Source: Lycocorax pyrrhopterus obiensis (taxonomy: Eukaryota; Chordata; Aves; Passeriformes; Paradisaeidae). From it: DNA of 64,000 nucleotides. A program made the translations under genes and the position numbers. Each line of letters starts with the position of its first letter. Position 1 is the stretch's first letter. Under the pieces are notes generated by a model. The model was given only the letters and a program-made list of their open reading frames with translations, was not told the origin of the DNA and did no database searches. Below, piece after piece: positions 52,691-64,000 of the stretch. Where the stretch lies: the NCBI GenBank assembly GCA_014706295.1, contig JACSVZ010000007.1, forward strand, positions 44,282,975-44,346,974. Reading direction: 5' to 3'.

Positions 52691-54547
52691 CTGTGTTGTT
52701 TAATAGAGGGTCCTATATTCGCGGCTTGGTGGGAGTTTAAACCTTTCCCAGTGTCTTCTAGAAAGAGCTCTCACTTCTTTACAAGGTGATTAGCAAACAG
52801 TTTTGCTCCTGAATAATTTTAAGGAGGCTCAGAAAAACCTTTACACTAGCAAATGAACACCGTCGGCCAAAACAGAAATAACTCCTGCGTTCTTGAAAGC
52901 CACAAGGAAAAGGCCACACTTCTTTCATTGCCACTTTCCTGACAAGTTTAAATATAGGCAAACCTGCAGTTAGTGATGTAATGTCAATGCTCTACTCTAT
53001 TTGTGAGCAGTTATTAGTTAATAACCACATAAAACAGTCCTGCATGAAGACATACAGCAAGCCAAATAATGTTGCCAACTATCAAAACTGTAAGAGATAA
53101 CTTCCTATCTTAAACTGTCTCCTGTTGAAAAAACATAATTAAATTGCACCTTTTTATTCAACAGGCAGTGATATTGTTTATACCCTACTGTCCAGTCTTG
53201 TACTATCACTTACAAATGTTGAAAATCATGGTAACGCATCATCAGAACAAAATATTTTGCTGACACTTTTAATAGTTTTTGATGTTTTTATTTTCCTCTG
53301 TCTAAATCTTGACATAAGTAAAGTCTCAACAGCAGCTCCCTAAGATCTTAGTACATCATCTTTCTTGTAGTAAAACAGTGAAATAATAGTTCAGTGATTC
53401 CCCTGCTAGCCCTGTAGACTTAATACAACCACAGGACAGTGAGGTGGATGATTTTGCATCATGTATACAAAAGCTGATTTAGCTGACCATTTTGCTGGAA
53501 ACCTCTTTATTACTAGTGAGAAGAGATGAAAACAGCAGCTTGAATGGTCAAAATTGAGTCAGCAGAAGTTGAGTGATTTTTAATATTGACATATTTGGTC
53601 TTGAAATATTTAGAAGCCCCAAAGTATCTTTCCTATGGGGGCCAGATTGAGTACTGGCCTTGAGTATATTCTAGGTGCTGGCAGCAGGGACCTGAGTGGG
53701 AAAGAATGAAGGGAGGATTCACTGAGATCCATTTCCTATATTAATTAATGATGCTCCACTTTTTTAACCATAAGGGGAAAAGGGCACTGAGTGTGTGCAT
53801 GTGCAATGTGTCCTAAAATTTATGGCTGGGAATCTTTCTGTAGCTGACAATGGCACCTATTAGTGACCCCTTTGTTTTATATTTCCTCACCTAAAGCTAT
53901 TTAAGCAGAAAATTGCCTGTAAAGCAGCAGCTTGCTCCTTGCTCCAGGCACAAGAGGGAATGGAGAAGGAAACAAGTTGATACTGGGTCGAAACTGATAA
54001 CTGGCAAGCCACTGTAAAAGTCACCTTTCCTATGTCCTCCCTCTGTGCCTGTTTTAAATCATTGACTCTTGGGTTCTCACAGTATCTGTTAATATCTGGT
54101 TATAAGCAATGCCAAGGAAGAATTAGAAAATGTGTTGCTGAGGAAAAATGAGATGAAGAGCTCGCTGTGTATCAGCAAGAGAAGTGGTATCGCAGCCAGT
54201 TTTTGTGAGATCTACTGAGATTTGAGGGTGGACAGGAGAAGGAGGATGAAATTTTAGGAATAGGAGAACACTTTCCACAAGCTCTAAGCAGGTGTTAGTG
54301 CCAGAGACATGAGCAGAATGCCAAGAAGCTCAACAAATATGTGCTGGCAACTTGTGCCGAAGATTAAAAAACTCATCATAAAGAAAATTATCCCACTTCC
54401 TGAGAAACAAAAGGAGATTTTATCCTCCTTCCCCATCTACTTACAGAATGGCAGGTATGGGCACTGTTTCACAAAAAAAAATAATAGAGAAGCCCTTTAT
54501 GCTCACATCATTTGAAAAGTTGAATTATTTCTAGTAGGAAAACCTCG
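52691..54547. other. Intergenic, no gene recognised
   Basis: AT-rich sequence without recognised features apart from a short A run at about 54473-54481. Confidence 0.55.
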
Positions 54548-54778
54548 TTTGGGTCGTCCCCAGCAGGTACTGTTGCATGGGGTTGTTCCTTCCTGAGATG
54601 CAGGACACTGTACGTGCCCTTGTTGAGCTTCATGAGTTGTCAGCCCATCCTTGTTTAACCCACCAGCCTGTCAACCTGCCTCCTGTCACAGTAGCTGATC
54701 ACACGCACCCAACACTGTATCAGGGAAGCAGTGCCCACATCTTACTTCTCAAAATCTTATTGATAAACTTACCTGGTT
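54548..54778 (-). mobile_element. CR1 LINE internal fragment (reverse-transcriptase region)
   Basis: The plus strand reads CCCCAGCAGGTACTGTTGCA, TGAGATGCAGGACACTG and CCCTTGTTGAGCTTCATGAG. This is the reverse complement of the CR1 segment equivalent to 23.3-23.5 kb in this window. It ends with AAAATCTTATTGATAAACTT. No 3' tail is attached. Confidence 0.75.
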
Positions 54779-57700
54779 TCCTCCAGCCTGTATTAAAATA
54801 GTAGTAAATCCTACCCACAGTGAGAAAATCTTGTGATCTGTGGTTAAACAGTAGAGAATATAAACTTTTCTTTTTTTTGCTGGGGAGGGGAATGGGATTG
54901 GGAATTCTGGAATATGGGTATTACCAGACGTATTTCTTAAGTGCTGGAGCAATAAACAAGTCCATATCCTCATTATGCAGAAAAGCACTTAAAAGTTTGT
55001 CTCTTAACTTTGCCTTTAGTTTCAAGGACTGGCTGCCTGGATTCAAACGTGCACCTGAGCAGGCACCAGAGATACACCAGATACCTGCAGGCGTCCCTGG
55101 CACAGGAGTGCTGCCAGAGCTGCTGTTCCTGCTGCCAGCGACACTTCACATCAGCACAGGGCACTGCAGCTTCTCTGGCTGTCAGGGCTGCAGTGCCAGC
55201 TTAAGATTTCTTTGCATTTCAGCAGGAATTTTGATGAGCACTTCTTTCTAACTTCCATTTAGCCTGACTCCTACTCTGCTCACATGAGCGAGTTAATTTC
55301 CTCACATCTGCAGTGGGGAAGGAATGCAATTTAAAACGGGAGCATTTTGAGTTGTGAGTATGTGTATATGGTACAAGCAGTACTACACTTACCTAATAGG
55401 ACAAGGCAATGAAATAGGGCCAAGATGATCCAGTTTTGTCAGAAAAAAGGTAGATGGTGGAAATATGCACTTTGTAACTTGTCTCATAGCAACAATTCCA
55501 GAGTTCTTTCTGAAATCTGAGTAAGAGTAAAGCTTATCTTCTCTGTATGCAGAATTTTCTGAGTTTCTTATACATTAATGCCCGATCAGTCCTGAATAAT
55601 TTCTTTGGATTTAGGGATTCACTCTTGTTCTTCGTGCTAGTGTGTGCATCATAGGCTTGTGAATGTCTTGGGAAGTGAAAAAGCATAAAGCTTTAGAAAA
55701 CCTACAGTTTGGTCCCACATTAAATAAACATCTTCCTGCGTCATTTGCAGTATCAGGAAGATACTTCATGCATGTGAAAGTGATCAGGAGAGGTAACTGT
55801 GAACCTATTTGTATTGTTAAGTATCTACAGTATGAAAAAAAAATACACGTTTGAGTAGTATGGGCTTTTTAAACTCACACTTTAAATAATTAGAGCTTTA
55901 CTAAAGCAAGTAGAGAACATTTTATTTTAACCTTCAGGCTAATGATTGCTCCTTCAAGGAAATGGGCATACTTCTGTGAATATAAATACTTTTCTCTTTC
56001 AATCACCTTCTAAATCAATCAATTCTAAGGAGCAGATGCATTAAATTTTGTGTGGTTTTGCCTGAATTTCACAATGCTTTCCTTTTTTCCAGACATGTCC
56101 TTCTCTGCAAGTTGTCAGCTTCATTATTAGGTTTTTGAAGACCTTGTAACCTTGAGGCGAAGCCATCCTATGCCTAACAAGTAGAGCTGTCTTGTCTTGA
56201 AAAATATAAATACAGGGGAATCAAAAAACACCAAGAAAGTGCTGGAGCCGTATTTCCCTTCCCTTTTTCCTCTCATGGGTCTCAAGGGCTGCAGATAATT
56301 CTGGTTACAATTCACGCAGTCATTTATCATAAAACAAGATGTAGGGATCTCTCCTATCTTTATTAGGAGTATGAAATTATTGCTGATAAATGCATGGGCA
56401 TTTTATGATGAAGTCTACCTACAGCAGGTTTTTCCTCTGATAATTTCCTTTATGTGTTCGCATCATACTCTTCTGTCAGTCTCTACATATCAGTACAAGC
56501 TGAAAGGATGAAGTGAAATTAATGGTTGCTGGGATTATATTTTCCTCATTGTCAGTACTGGTGTCCTGTGGAGACAAGCAACCCATCTTTTATCCTTAGT
56601 TTGGCGTTTCTTACCTGTCAGGAACACAACTAGATCTGATGTTGCCTTGAAGGATTTGATTTGTGGCCCTTCCCTAGTGGTGAGAGGAGATCGGCTAACA
56701 CGTATGTCTGCCAATTTGGAGAAAAAGGTGCTCACAGGCATTGTTCTTTCCCGTTTTGCTTGAGAGGTTTCTGGCTTTACTTCTGCTGTTACAAAGGTTT
56801 AAGGAAGGATTAAAAATCAAAAAAGTTACTCCTGATGAACTGTAAAGTAGAACTGTTTCTATCTCAACTTTCTGTGCTTGAGCTGCCACATCAGAAGTAT
56901 TGTGAGATCTACATATTTAAGAGATACTGCCCTGGTGGCTTCTTCCAGTTAGGAGGCATGTTACATAATGTGGTTATATTTATGACTAAATGTCCTCCTC
57001 TAACTGCTGGGCCTTCCTTATCTTTTAAATTGAAAACTTATGCTTCCAACAATATCCAGAAAAAAAAAAAGAATGCACAAGAGATCATACAAAATCCTGC
57101 TTGTTTGTTGGAGACCCATTTTAATGTCTGGCTCTTGTTTTCTTGACTTGGAGTGAGTGCATGGAGAGAGCAACTGCATTTGCAGTCAAGCAGAAGGGAA
57201 GGTGTTGAACTGCTCAATCCCAAAACCCAACAGTGCTATGCTGGCATGAAGTGGGGATCTACACAAAAGCTCCCTCCATATGAGCTGTAAACTAGTCAGG
57301 CCACTTCTCTACTCAATTCCATCTCTTCCATGATAGTCCTTGGTTCCCAAGTGGTTTTTCAGCTCTTACTCAGATTTGTAATTTTGTTCCAAACCTCACC
57401 CTGGCTTTCCTGTGCTCCGTCTGGTTTGCAGTCTGGTCTTTGTGTCCTTGCTTTGTCCTTTTGGACTGATCCAGGCAGATTATCTGGAATCCAGATTGGG
57501 ACTGAATATTTTTATTTTTCTAGTATTTTGAAATGGTGCCTTCCTGGCTTTGTCTGTTTCCTGTCCATGGCTCTGTAGTCCTGTCCCCCAGACAACTTGG
57601 TTTTCCTAGAGCTGATAACAGACCTCAAGTTTTCTAATAATAAATAACCGTACCAGTCTGGAAAACTTGTCAGGCCTTGTCTGGGTTTATATGGTCTTTG

Positions 57701-59654
57701 TAGCTTAACTTTAGCTGTACGTATAAAATTACTTAAACTGTAGCTAGTTCTGGAATCAGATGACTCGTGACTGGCCTGTGCCAACTCTAGTAGCATAATT
57801 TTTCAATGGTAAGGTGACTTTTGTTGTTTTGAGCTTGTTTTTTAGCTATATTATTACCCGATTTCCTTTAGGTTTTACTTCACTTCTACGTCACTTATTT
57901 ACGTGTTTGGTTCTTTCCCAAAAATATGTGCCACATTTTATTGTATCATACCTGGTGTAGAGAAGGAATTGTGGCTAATGCTGAGAACCATTAGGAGAGG
58001 AAGAAATGTAACCTATTTACAAAGTGCAGTATAAACACACAAAAGCACTCATAGAATGGATACAAGACCTGGGAAGAAAAAAGTCACCAACAACATCATT
58101 GTTCTGGCTGACAACTTACTGCACCGGAAGGATGAGAATTTGACACGAGAATACTTCGTTTTAGGCATTTGTTACATTATTGATAATCCACAATAGGAAT
58201 GGGATCATTTGAATTGAAGAAGTATTTCTTATTTTTACATTATTTTGCCAGAGCATTGATTAGACTAATAACATGATATTTTTTCTCTGGTTTTCACACA
58301 AATTATGTCCTTTTGTTTGGCTGTAAAGAAATTTTGTATGTAAAAGCTGTCACTTGTCTATTGGAGTCTTACTCTGATTTACCTGGAATCCATCTTGGTC
58401 TTAATGCTGTGAGTAGAATATAAATGTCCTTGAGCAGAGCCAGCATTAAGGGTGAATAAACTGGTGGTTGTTTGGGGCAAGAGCGTGAGTGGTGGCAAAA
58501 GCACAGTGGTAACCAAGCAAGGAAACTCCATCTCCTAATATTGGCCATGTCTGTGTTTGGCCTTCACTGGCTCAGGAATATTAACTAACAGATGGAAGAA
58601 CTTAGGAACCACTCTCTAAGTGGTCCTAAGTGACAGGAATGAATATGCTGCCTAGTCCCTGAAATAAATGACAACAGCTATGCTGCCTGCATCTTGGTTT
58701 GGTCAAGCATCTGACCCCGTCACTGTTGGGAAGAGAGAGCATGCAAATATTGGGCCCAGCAGGAAGAATGGTGATGCCATAAGAAGGATGCCTGAAGACT
58801 TTCCATGCTCCCTGACATCTACTTCTTCCTGCTTGGCAGCTCTGCATTTTCTGTGTGTCACAAAGCAGGTGTTTTGAGGGTTAGCAGGAACACATTGGGG
58901 GCAGAAGCAGATGGAATCCTGCTAGGAGTAGGGAACTTGACATTTGTCTTTGGGAAAGAAGCAGTAATTTTGCTGCATAGCATCCTTGTTGCTGCGCATA
59001 TAGAATACAGCGACGCATTGCATTGGAATGGGGTAGAGACCTTGAAGCAGAATATAGCTGACATTATCCTATCCAGCATATTTCCAAGGAGAATAAAAGA
59101 ACCCTATTATAAAGTGAAAGATATAAGTAACTCTTAGTTTCTCATATTCTGTCTCAGTTTTTAGACAGAATTGGAACACAACCCAAAAATATGACAAATG
59201 CTTAATACCCACATCAGTGGCCTCAGTAATGTTGCATGTGAGAGCAAGAATACAGAGTCCCTAGAGACAAACTGTTACTGGAATCCCTACTAGAGGTTAG
59301 AGGCATCTCTAATTCAAACTCTTCAGAAGTCTAAAGCTGGTACATGGAATCTTTTGACTTATGTCAAGTCTTCTGTCTCTTAAACTAAAAAAGCTCCTTT
59401 TTGCTCAAAGGGATGCAGCAGTTTCCTTCACCTCCTGCTTTGACTAGGTATGTGCTGTTGCTATATCTGCTTAGCAGGTAAAACAGTCTTCAAAACAAGT
59501 GGCTGCACTAAAGTTCTCAGTGAAGAAAATTTCTGTTGTGGAAGAAGATAGTAAAATTTATGAAACTATATTGAAACAATTCAACAGAATCCTGATAGTC
59601 ACTGCAAGTATAATTATTTTAGCTCTTTAGATCCAGGGCTAAAATACGTTTCAT
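54779..59654. other. Intergenic, no gene recognised
   Basis: No supported exon, RNA gene or repeat tail. An A run lies at about 57060-57070. Confidence 0.55.
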
Positions 59655-59875
59655 AGAGTTTTGGTTTGGTTTGGTTTTGGTTTTTTGTTTGGTTTTTTTG
59701 TTTTTTGGGTTTGTTTTTTTGTTTGTTTGTTTATTTGGGTTTTTTGGGGGGTTTTTTTGTTCATTTGTTTTGTTTGTTTTTGGTTTGTTTTGTTTGTTTT
59801 TGGTTGGTTGGTTTTTATTTCTGTTTTTGCTTGGGTTTGTTTGTTTTTATGTTTGTTTTGTTTTTCCTTTTTTCA
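59655..59875 (+). repeat. Long T/G-only low-complexity tract
   Basis: About 220 bp of TTTGGTTTGG, TTTTTTGTTTG and GTTTGTTTG-type sequence with very few A or C on the plus strand. It gives three overlapping Phe/Val/Cys-rich open frames that are artefacts. Confidence 0.9.
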
Positions 59876-62800
59876 ATGGTGTTCTCTTTAGCACATGGCT
59901 GCAAGAAGGCTTTATTAAAGGAAGGATATCATAGCACAGCCCTTGAGCTTGTATACCAAGATGTCTCCTCTCTGTGTACACTTTCTTAAAGTCACATAAA
60001 GGAACCAGAGCTATATTTGGTTGGATCGTATTTCTGATGGGATATTTTTAACAAGCCTGTTTCATCACCCGCATCACAAAACAGCTGGGAGCCCAAGATG
60101 CGGTTCAGCGTCCTTTCATTAACGCTTTCTTCCTCTGCGAGATCTTGGAACCAATAACTATGACTAAAATGAATCTGCCCTCTGGCAGGGAATGCTGGAC
60201 ACAGAGCCATTCATTCTCACTTAATTCCTTTTGGGAAGGTTGAGACTTAACTAACTTGCTGCTAGAGAAGGATAAATTTGCTGAGACTATGAAACAGTAA
60301 TCGAGCTATGCTGAGCAGCTGGGTCATGGGCCAGGTTCCAGATGCAGCTCACCCCCATGCCACTGTGGTTGAATTAGCAGTAATAAAAGGTCTATAGAGA
60401 AACAAAATTCTGCTCTGGTTGTCATGGTGGAATGCTGGGTGAGGTAACACAGCACATTGTGACACCATATCTGAAATATATTTGCTAAGTGGGTGGAGTA
60501 GCATTTTCTATTCAAACATGTTTTGGTGCTTGCTCATTCACTCTCTAACTCTGACATACCAGTCAGGGTTACAGCCACAATCTGTGCCTGGTGTTATGGA
60601 GGTGGGGGAATAGGATGCTTGTTCCAGCTGGCCAAGAGTCTGAGTTCTCACTGGGACACAGCTGAAGGATTAAGGCTTGCAGAGATCTCAACTGCAGAAA
60701 GCCGGCCCACGTTGTGCCAGAGAGATGCTAGAGAAAGATCAGGTGAGACAAACACAATCAGAAAGTTGGATAATTAGTGATGAAAAATGTTGAGAGCTGT
60801 CATTCTGAAGATTCTTATAAAAGTGGGTAGTGCGGTCCACCTTTTTGTCCCATTGAAATGAGAAGTTTCCTGATTTCTGGAGCTTGTGATCTGGATTGAA
60901 TTTCACACCTTTGAAGTTTAATATGACTGAATTCTGAGAACCTGAGCGGCTGAAGAGTACATTGTATCTTTATGATTGCACATGAACAGCACAAAATGAA
61001 GAAGTAGCTGAGCAGAATACTTAGGGAAACAGGCCTGCCCAAAGTTCTTGCAAAGAATTAAAGGTCTTCTTTACAGTCCTCGTATCGAAGCGCTGAGTGT
61101 CCAACGGTGTTTGTGATACGAGAGTTCAGAGTCTAAGGCACATGGATGTGAAACAAGAAGTGCCTGTCAGCTGTCCTGCTAACAGTGCCGTCATAAGCAA
61201 GTAACTTCTCTGTCCTAGACCTCAGTTTTCCACATTTGTGTATTCCACATCTGTGTATTCCACATCTGTTTCATTACAATTGCAAGGATCTGAACCTTTT
61301 CATTTTCTTTGATACCCTGTGAGTTGCAGGATATTAATGGTGCTTCCAGTTTTAAATTTTTTCATTCACAATTTTAGTTGACTAGTAACAGGTGAGAGAA
61401 TAATTTTGCTTCGTGTCATCTGGAGACTTGGTCTGTACTCTTTTACTTTTTTAACATAATGTCTCAAAGTGTTCCACAGTTTAAAAAATATTACCCTATT
61501 TTTCAGGGGAGCAAAACAAGGCATCAAGAAAGCAGTAATTGGCAAGGCACATGCAACCATTTTATATCAGACCTTGGAGCAGAGTTCCCTCCTGCACAAG
61601 CACTTCTAATTAATGCTCTCTAAATTATGTAATATACTAGTGGGCAGGGGCAAATTTCTGAATCAAACACTGCTTACTCTGGGCAAAGTTTGGGTTTGGA
61701 TGAGAGTCCTGGTCTGACAGTCTTTCCAGACTTACCAGACATAGAATGTGTTCTTGAAACAACCAAAACATCTTCTGCTAAGCCTGTCACATCCAATTGT
61801 GATCTTGTCAGACCTTGTGTCACGACTGTTAGTAGAGCCAGAATCTCATCTTGTCATTGAGGACCCTCTTTAAAATATTGCTGCACAGATGTTCCTTCCC
61901 AGATATAATTTGCGATATAGTTGAGGATTTGGAGAGGAAAGAAGGATGCAACTTGCATCAGTCATGAGGTATCTTCCAGGCTTCTGACGGTACTGGGGAA
62001 AAGCTAATTTACACAGCTGTTTCTGCAGCTAAACAAATCTCTCACTTCAGTACACAGATCACAAACTTAACATCTCTCTACTTTCTCAGTAGGACCTATA
62101 TATATTAAAATATGAGATTAAGCAACTTTCATAAGGAGTTCTATGAATTTTGAAATGGGCCCTACCTTGACTCTACTGAAAGTCAGTAGGAACTGAACTC
62201 ACTTGAATTTAGCTCTTAAATCAATTGGCTACTGTAGCAGTAGTCTTTGAGGTGAACAATACTGATTCACATTTCGCAGATAAAACCTTGGAAGCCATAG
62301 ATGTAATGTCACTTCTGGTATACTTTTACATATTTAAAATCTTTTCATTACTCAGTGTACTGGATGGTTGGGCTATCCAAACAGAGAAACCTAAATAGCA
62401 TGTCTAGCAGTATGTGGTGTGGAGTTTGATGCTTCCCACCATAAACAGGCCTTGGGACCCATTGCTCTAATCACTGTTGATTGTGGACCATGTTTGCTGG
62501 ATCCAGAGTTGGGGGATTTCTTCGTTATGTTCCCTGGTACACTGATTTCAAGTATGGCTCATCAGTCTCAACACAGAGTGATGCTGGTACATGACAGCTT
62601 GGAGTCAAGAATACAGTTCCTGGAGACTGGGAATGGAGAGTGGCTGAAATGTCTTTGTGGAGTCAAGTCAAGTTAAAGCAAGGAAGTGCAGCTGACCTTT
62701 GGCTGGTACATAGGAAAGCATCGGGGCATCTGTGTATTCCAAATCCTAGAGCTAGCATCATGCCAGATTAATCCTAGCAGGCTTTATTAGTTCCAGCTCT

Positions 62801-64000
62801 GGGCTGTTCTTCAGTGCCATTAGTGGAACCAAGATGATACTATAAACAGTGTGAACATGTTTGTGGTGCTGTGCCTTAATTTATTATCCATGTGGACCTG
62901 AACTTTCTTTGCATCTATGATACAGTTGGATAATCCACAGAAAAAATAGATTCAGGTGACTGTCACTTAGCAGGTCAGGTGGAAGACCCTGCTCTGTCTT
63001 CTGCTGTCCACAAGGCATTTCTGCCTACAAGAGGACAGTCAGAGGTTTTTTAGGTCTGTCACCACTGCCACAGGACCATTCAGAACAGCTCAGTTTGGGT
63101 CAGTTCCAGTGAGTGCTCTACACTCCTGACAGGCAAGGCTATTGCAGATATCCTTTGACTTAGATAAGCAAGTCACTTAACTTGTTTCTCCTGTTGGTTC
63201 TCCTGAGGGCACAGGAATCACAGCTCAAATCAAGGTAGGTCCATTCCACTCTCTCTTCTATCTCGAAGTCCCCCAGTGGCTCAGGGGACATTACTCTGTT
63301 GAAAGCACATAGGAGTGCTTCCTATGCCTCCCTTTCAGACTGACACTGATTTCTAGCTACTGGCTTCCCAGTCACCTGCATGAAATACTGAAACTGTTCC
63401 TGCAGTGTACATCACAACCCTGTTGAAATGGTACCACAGTCCATTGTGTGCCAGGCCTCTGATATGCTTAGTACAGTGTTCCCTGCCTGCAAAACAGGGA
63501 GAAAATTTGCGTAAGTGGGTATGGAGTACACTGGGAAGGGAAGAAAAAAAACAAAAAAGAAAGAAGAGGGAGAAAAAAATGCAATCCACAGCTTACAAAA
63601 CTCTGATTCTCTCAAGGTGTACTGAACTCTGCAGAGCAGTTATATTTCTGTGTGACTCATGGCAACCAGCAGTGTGTGCTCTAATAGCCTTGGGTGAGAT
63701 TGAAGTTTTGGTGATTGTGTTCACACTGTTGGCTCTCATCTTCTTTACCCCGAACCTTTCATCACTTCTCCAGATCAGAGCTTTGCTGTCACTGGATGGG
63801 GGAATGAGTAACCTAACAGCTTTGAAGGAAATGCTTAATAAAAATTGATGGATACAGCCCAAGAAGCTCCCCTTCCATCATTCTTGCTGGGAGTAAAGTT
63901 TTAAGTGTTGAAGAAGTCATGCTGTCAGCTGAAGTATTTTGTGCCTGAGATGCTCATATTTGCCAGGTTTGACAGGTGATGGAGTGGAGGGATATAGAGG
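59876..64000. other. Intergenic, no gene recognised
   Basis: No supported gene. It contains a small tandem repeat at 61229-61273 and a purine-rich A/G stretch at about 63540-63578. Confidence 0.55.
61229..61273 (+). repeat. Three copies of a 15-bp tandem repeat
   Basis: The units TCCACATTTGTGTAT, TCCACATCTGTGTAT and TCCACATCTGTTTCA follow each other directly, with the last one partly diverged. Confidence 0.85.

Noticed and set aside
54820..55251. A 143-codon plus-strand frame
   Set aside because: No recognised domain, no flanking exon structure and no CpG or promoter context. The Cys/Gln/Leu-rich part looks like chance composition.
59661..59989. Three overlapping Phe/Val/Trp/Cys-rich open frames resembling membrane proteins
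   Set aside because: They are translations of the T/G low-complexity tract. Similar frames at 39943-40152 have the same cause.
63405..63848. A 147-codon plus-strand frame
   Set aside because: It passes through a purine-rich low-complexity run that gives a Lys/Glu/Arg block. The hydrophobic C-terminal part matches no family I know.

Overview
The window is vertebrate nuclear DNA, almost certainly from a bird. It holds the 5' part of one split gene with GT-AG introns, a CpG-island promoter, and many fragments of CR1, the dominant avian LINE. A long LTR-like repeat at about 18.0-19.1 kb resembles one I recall from many non-galliform birds, so a neoavian species is more likely than chicken. That lineage call rests on memory, not on a search.

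Positions 1-16516 (minus strand) carry the first nine coding exons of SEL1L, the ER-membrane adaptor of the HRD1 ubiquitin ligase in ER-associated degradation (ERAD). The exons join in frame into 329 codons plus one base: signal peptide, acidic linker, fibronectin type II domain, then the first Sel1-like repeats. The rest of the gene, including the transmembrane segment, lies beyond position 1. A CpG island at about 16.05-16.99 kb covers exon 1 and the presumed promoter. It contains CCAAT boxes and one near-match to the ER stress response element (ERSE), which fits a gene induced by the unfolded protein response.

Positions 17.0-64.0 kb are upstream of SEL1L and hold no protein-coding gene I can support. 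This stretch contains CR1 fragments in both orientations (about 19.1, 22.6-23.5, 25.8-26.7, 28.4, 36.3-37.3, 39.1, 43.6-44.4, 50.9, 52.5 and 54.5 kb, with a doubtful one at 45.9 kb). It also has the LTR-like repeat, a small isolated GC-rich island at 28.0-28.35 kb, simple repeats, short tandem repeats and a perfect 22-bp palindrome. The emptiness fits the gene-poor interval that lies upstream of SEL1L in mammals.

I found no RNA gene, CRISPR array, operon or new biological system. The best leads are the ERSE-like promoter site and the 28-kb GC-rich island, which contains a signal-peptide-like open frame.
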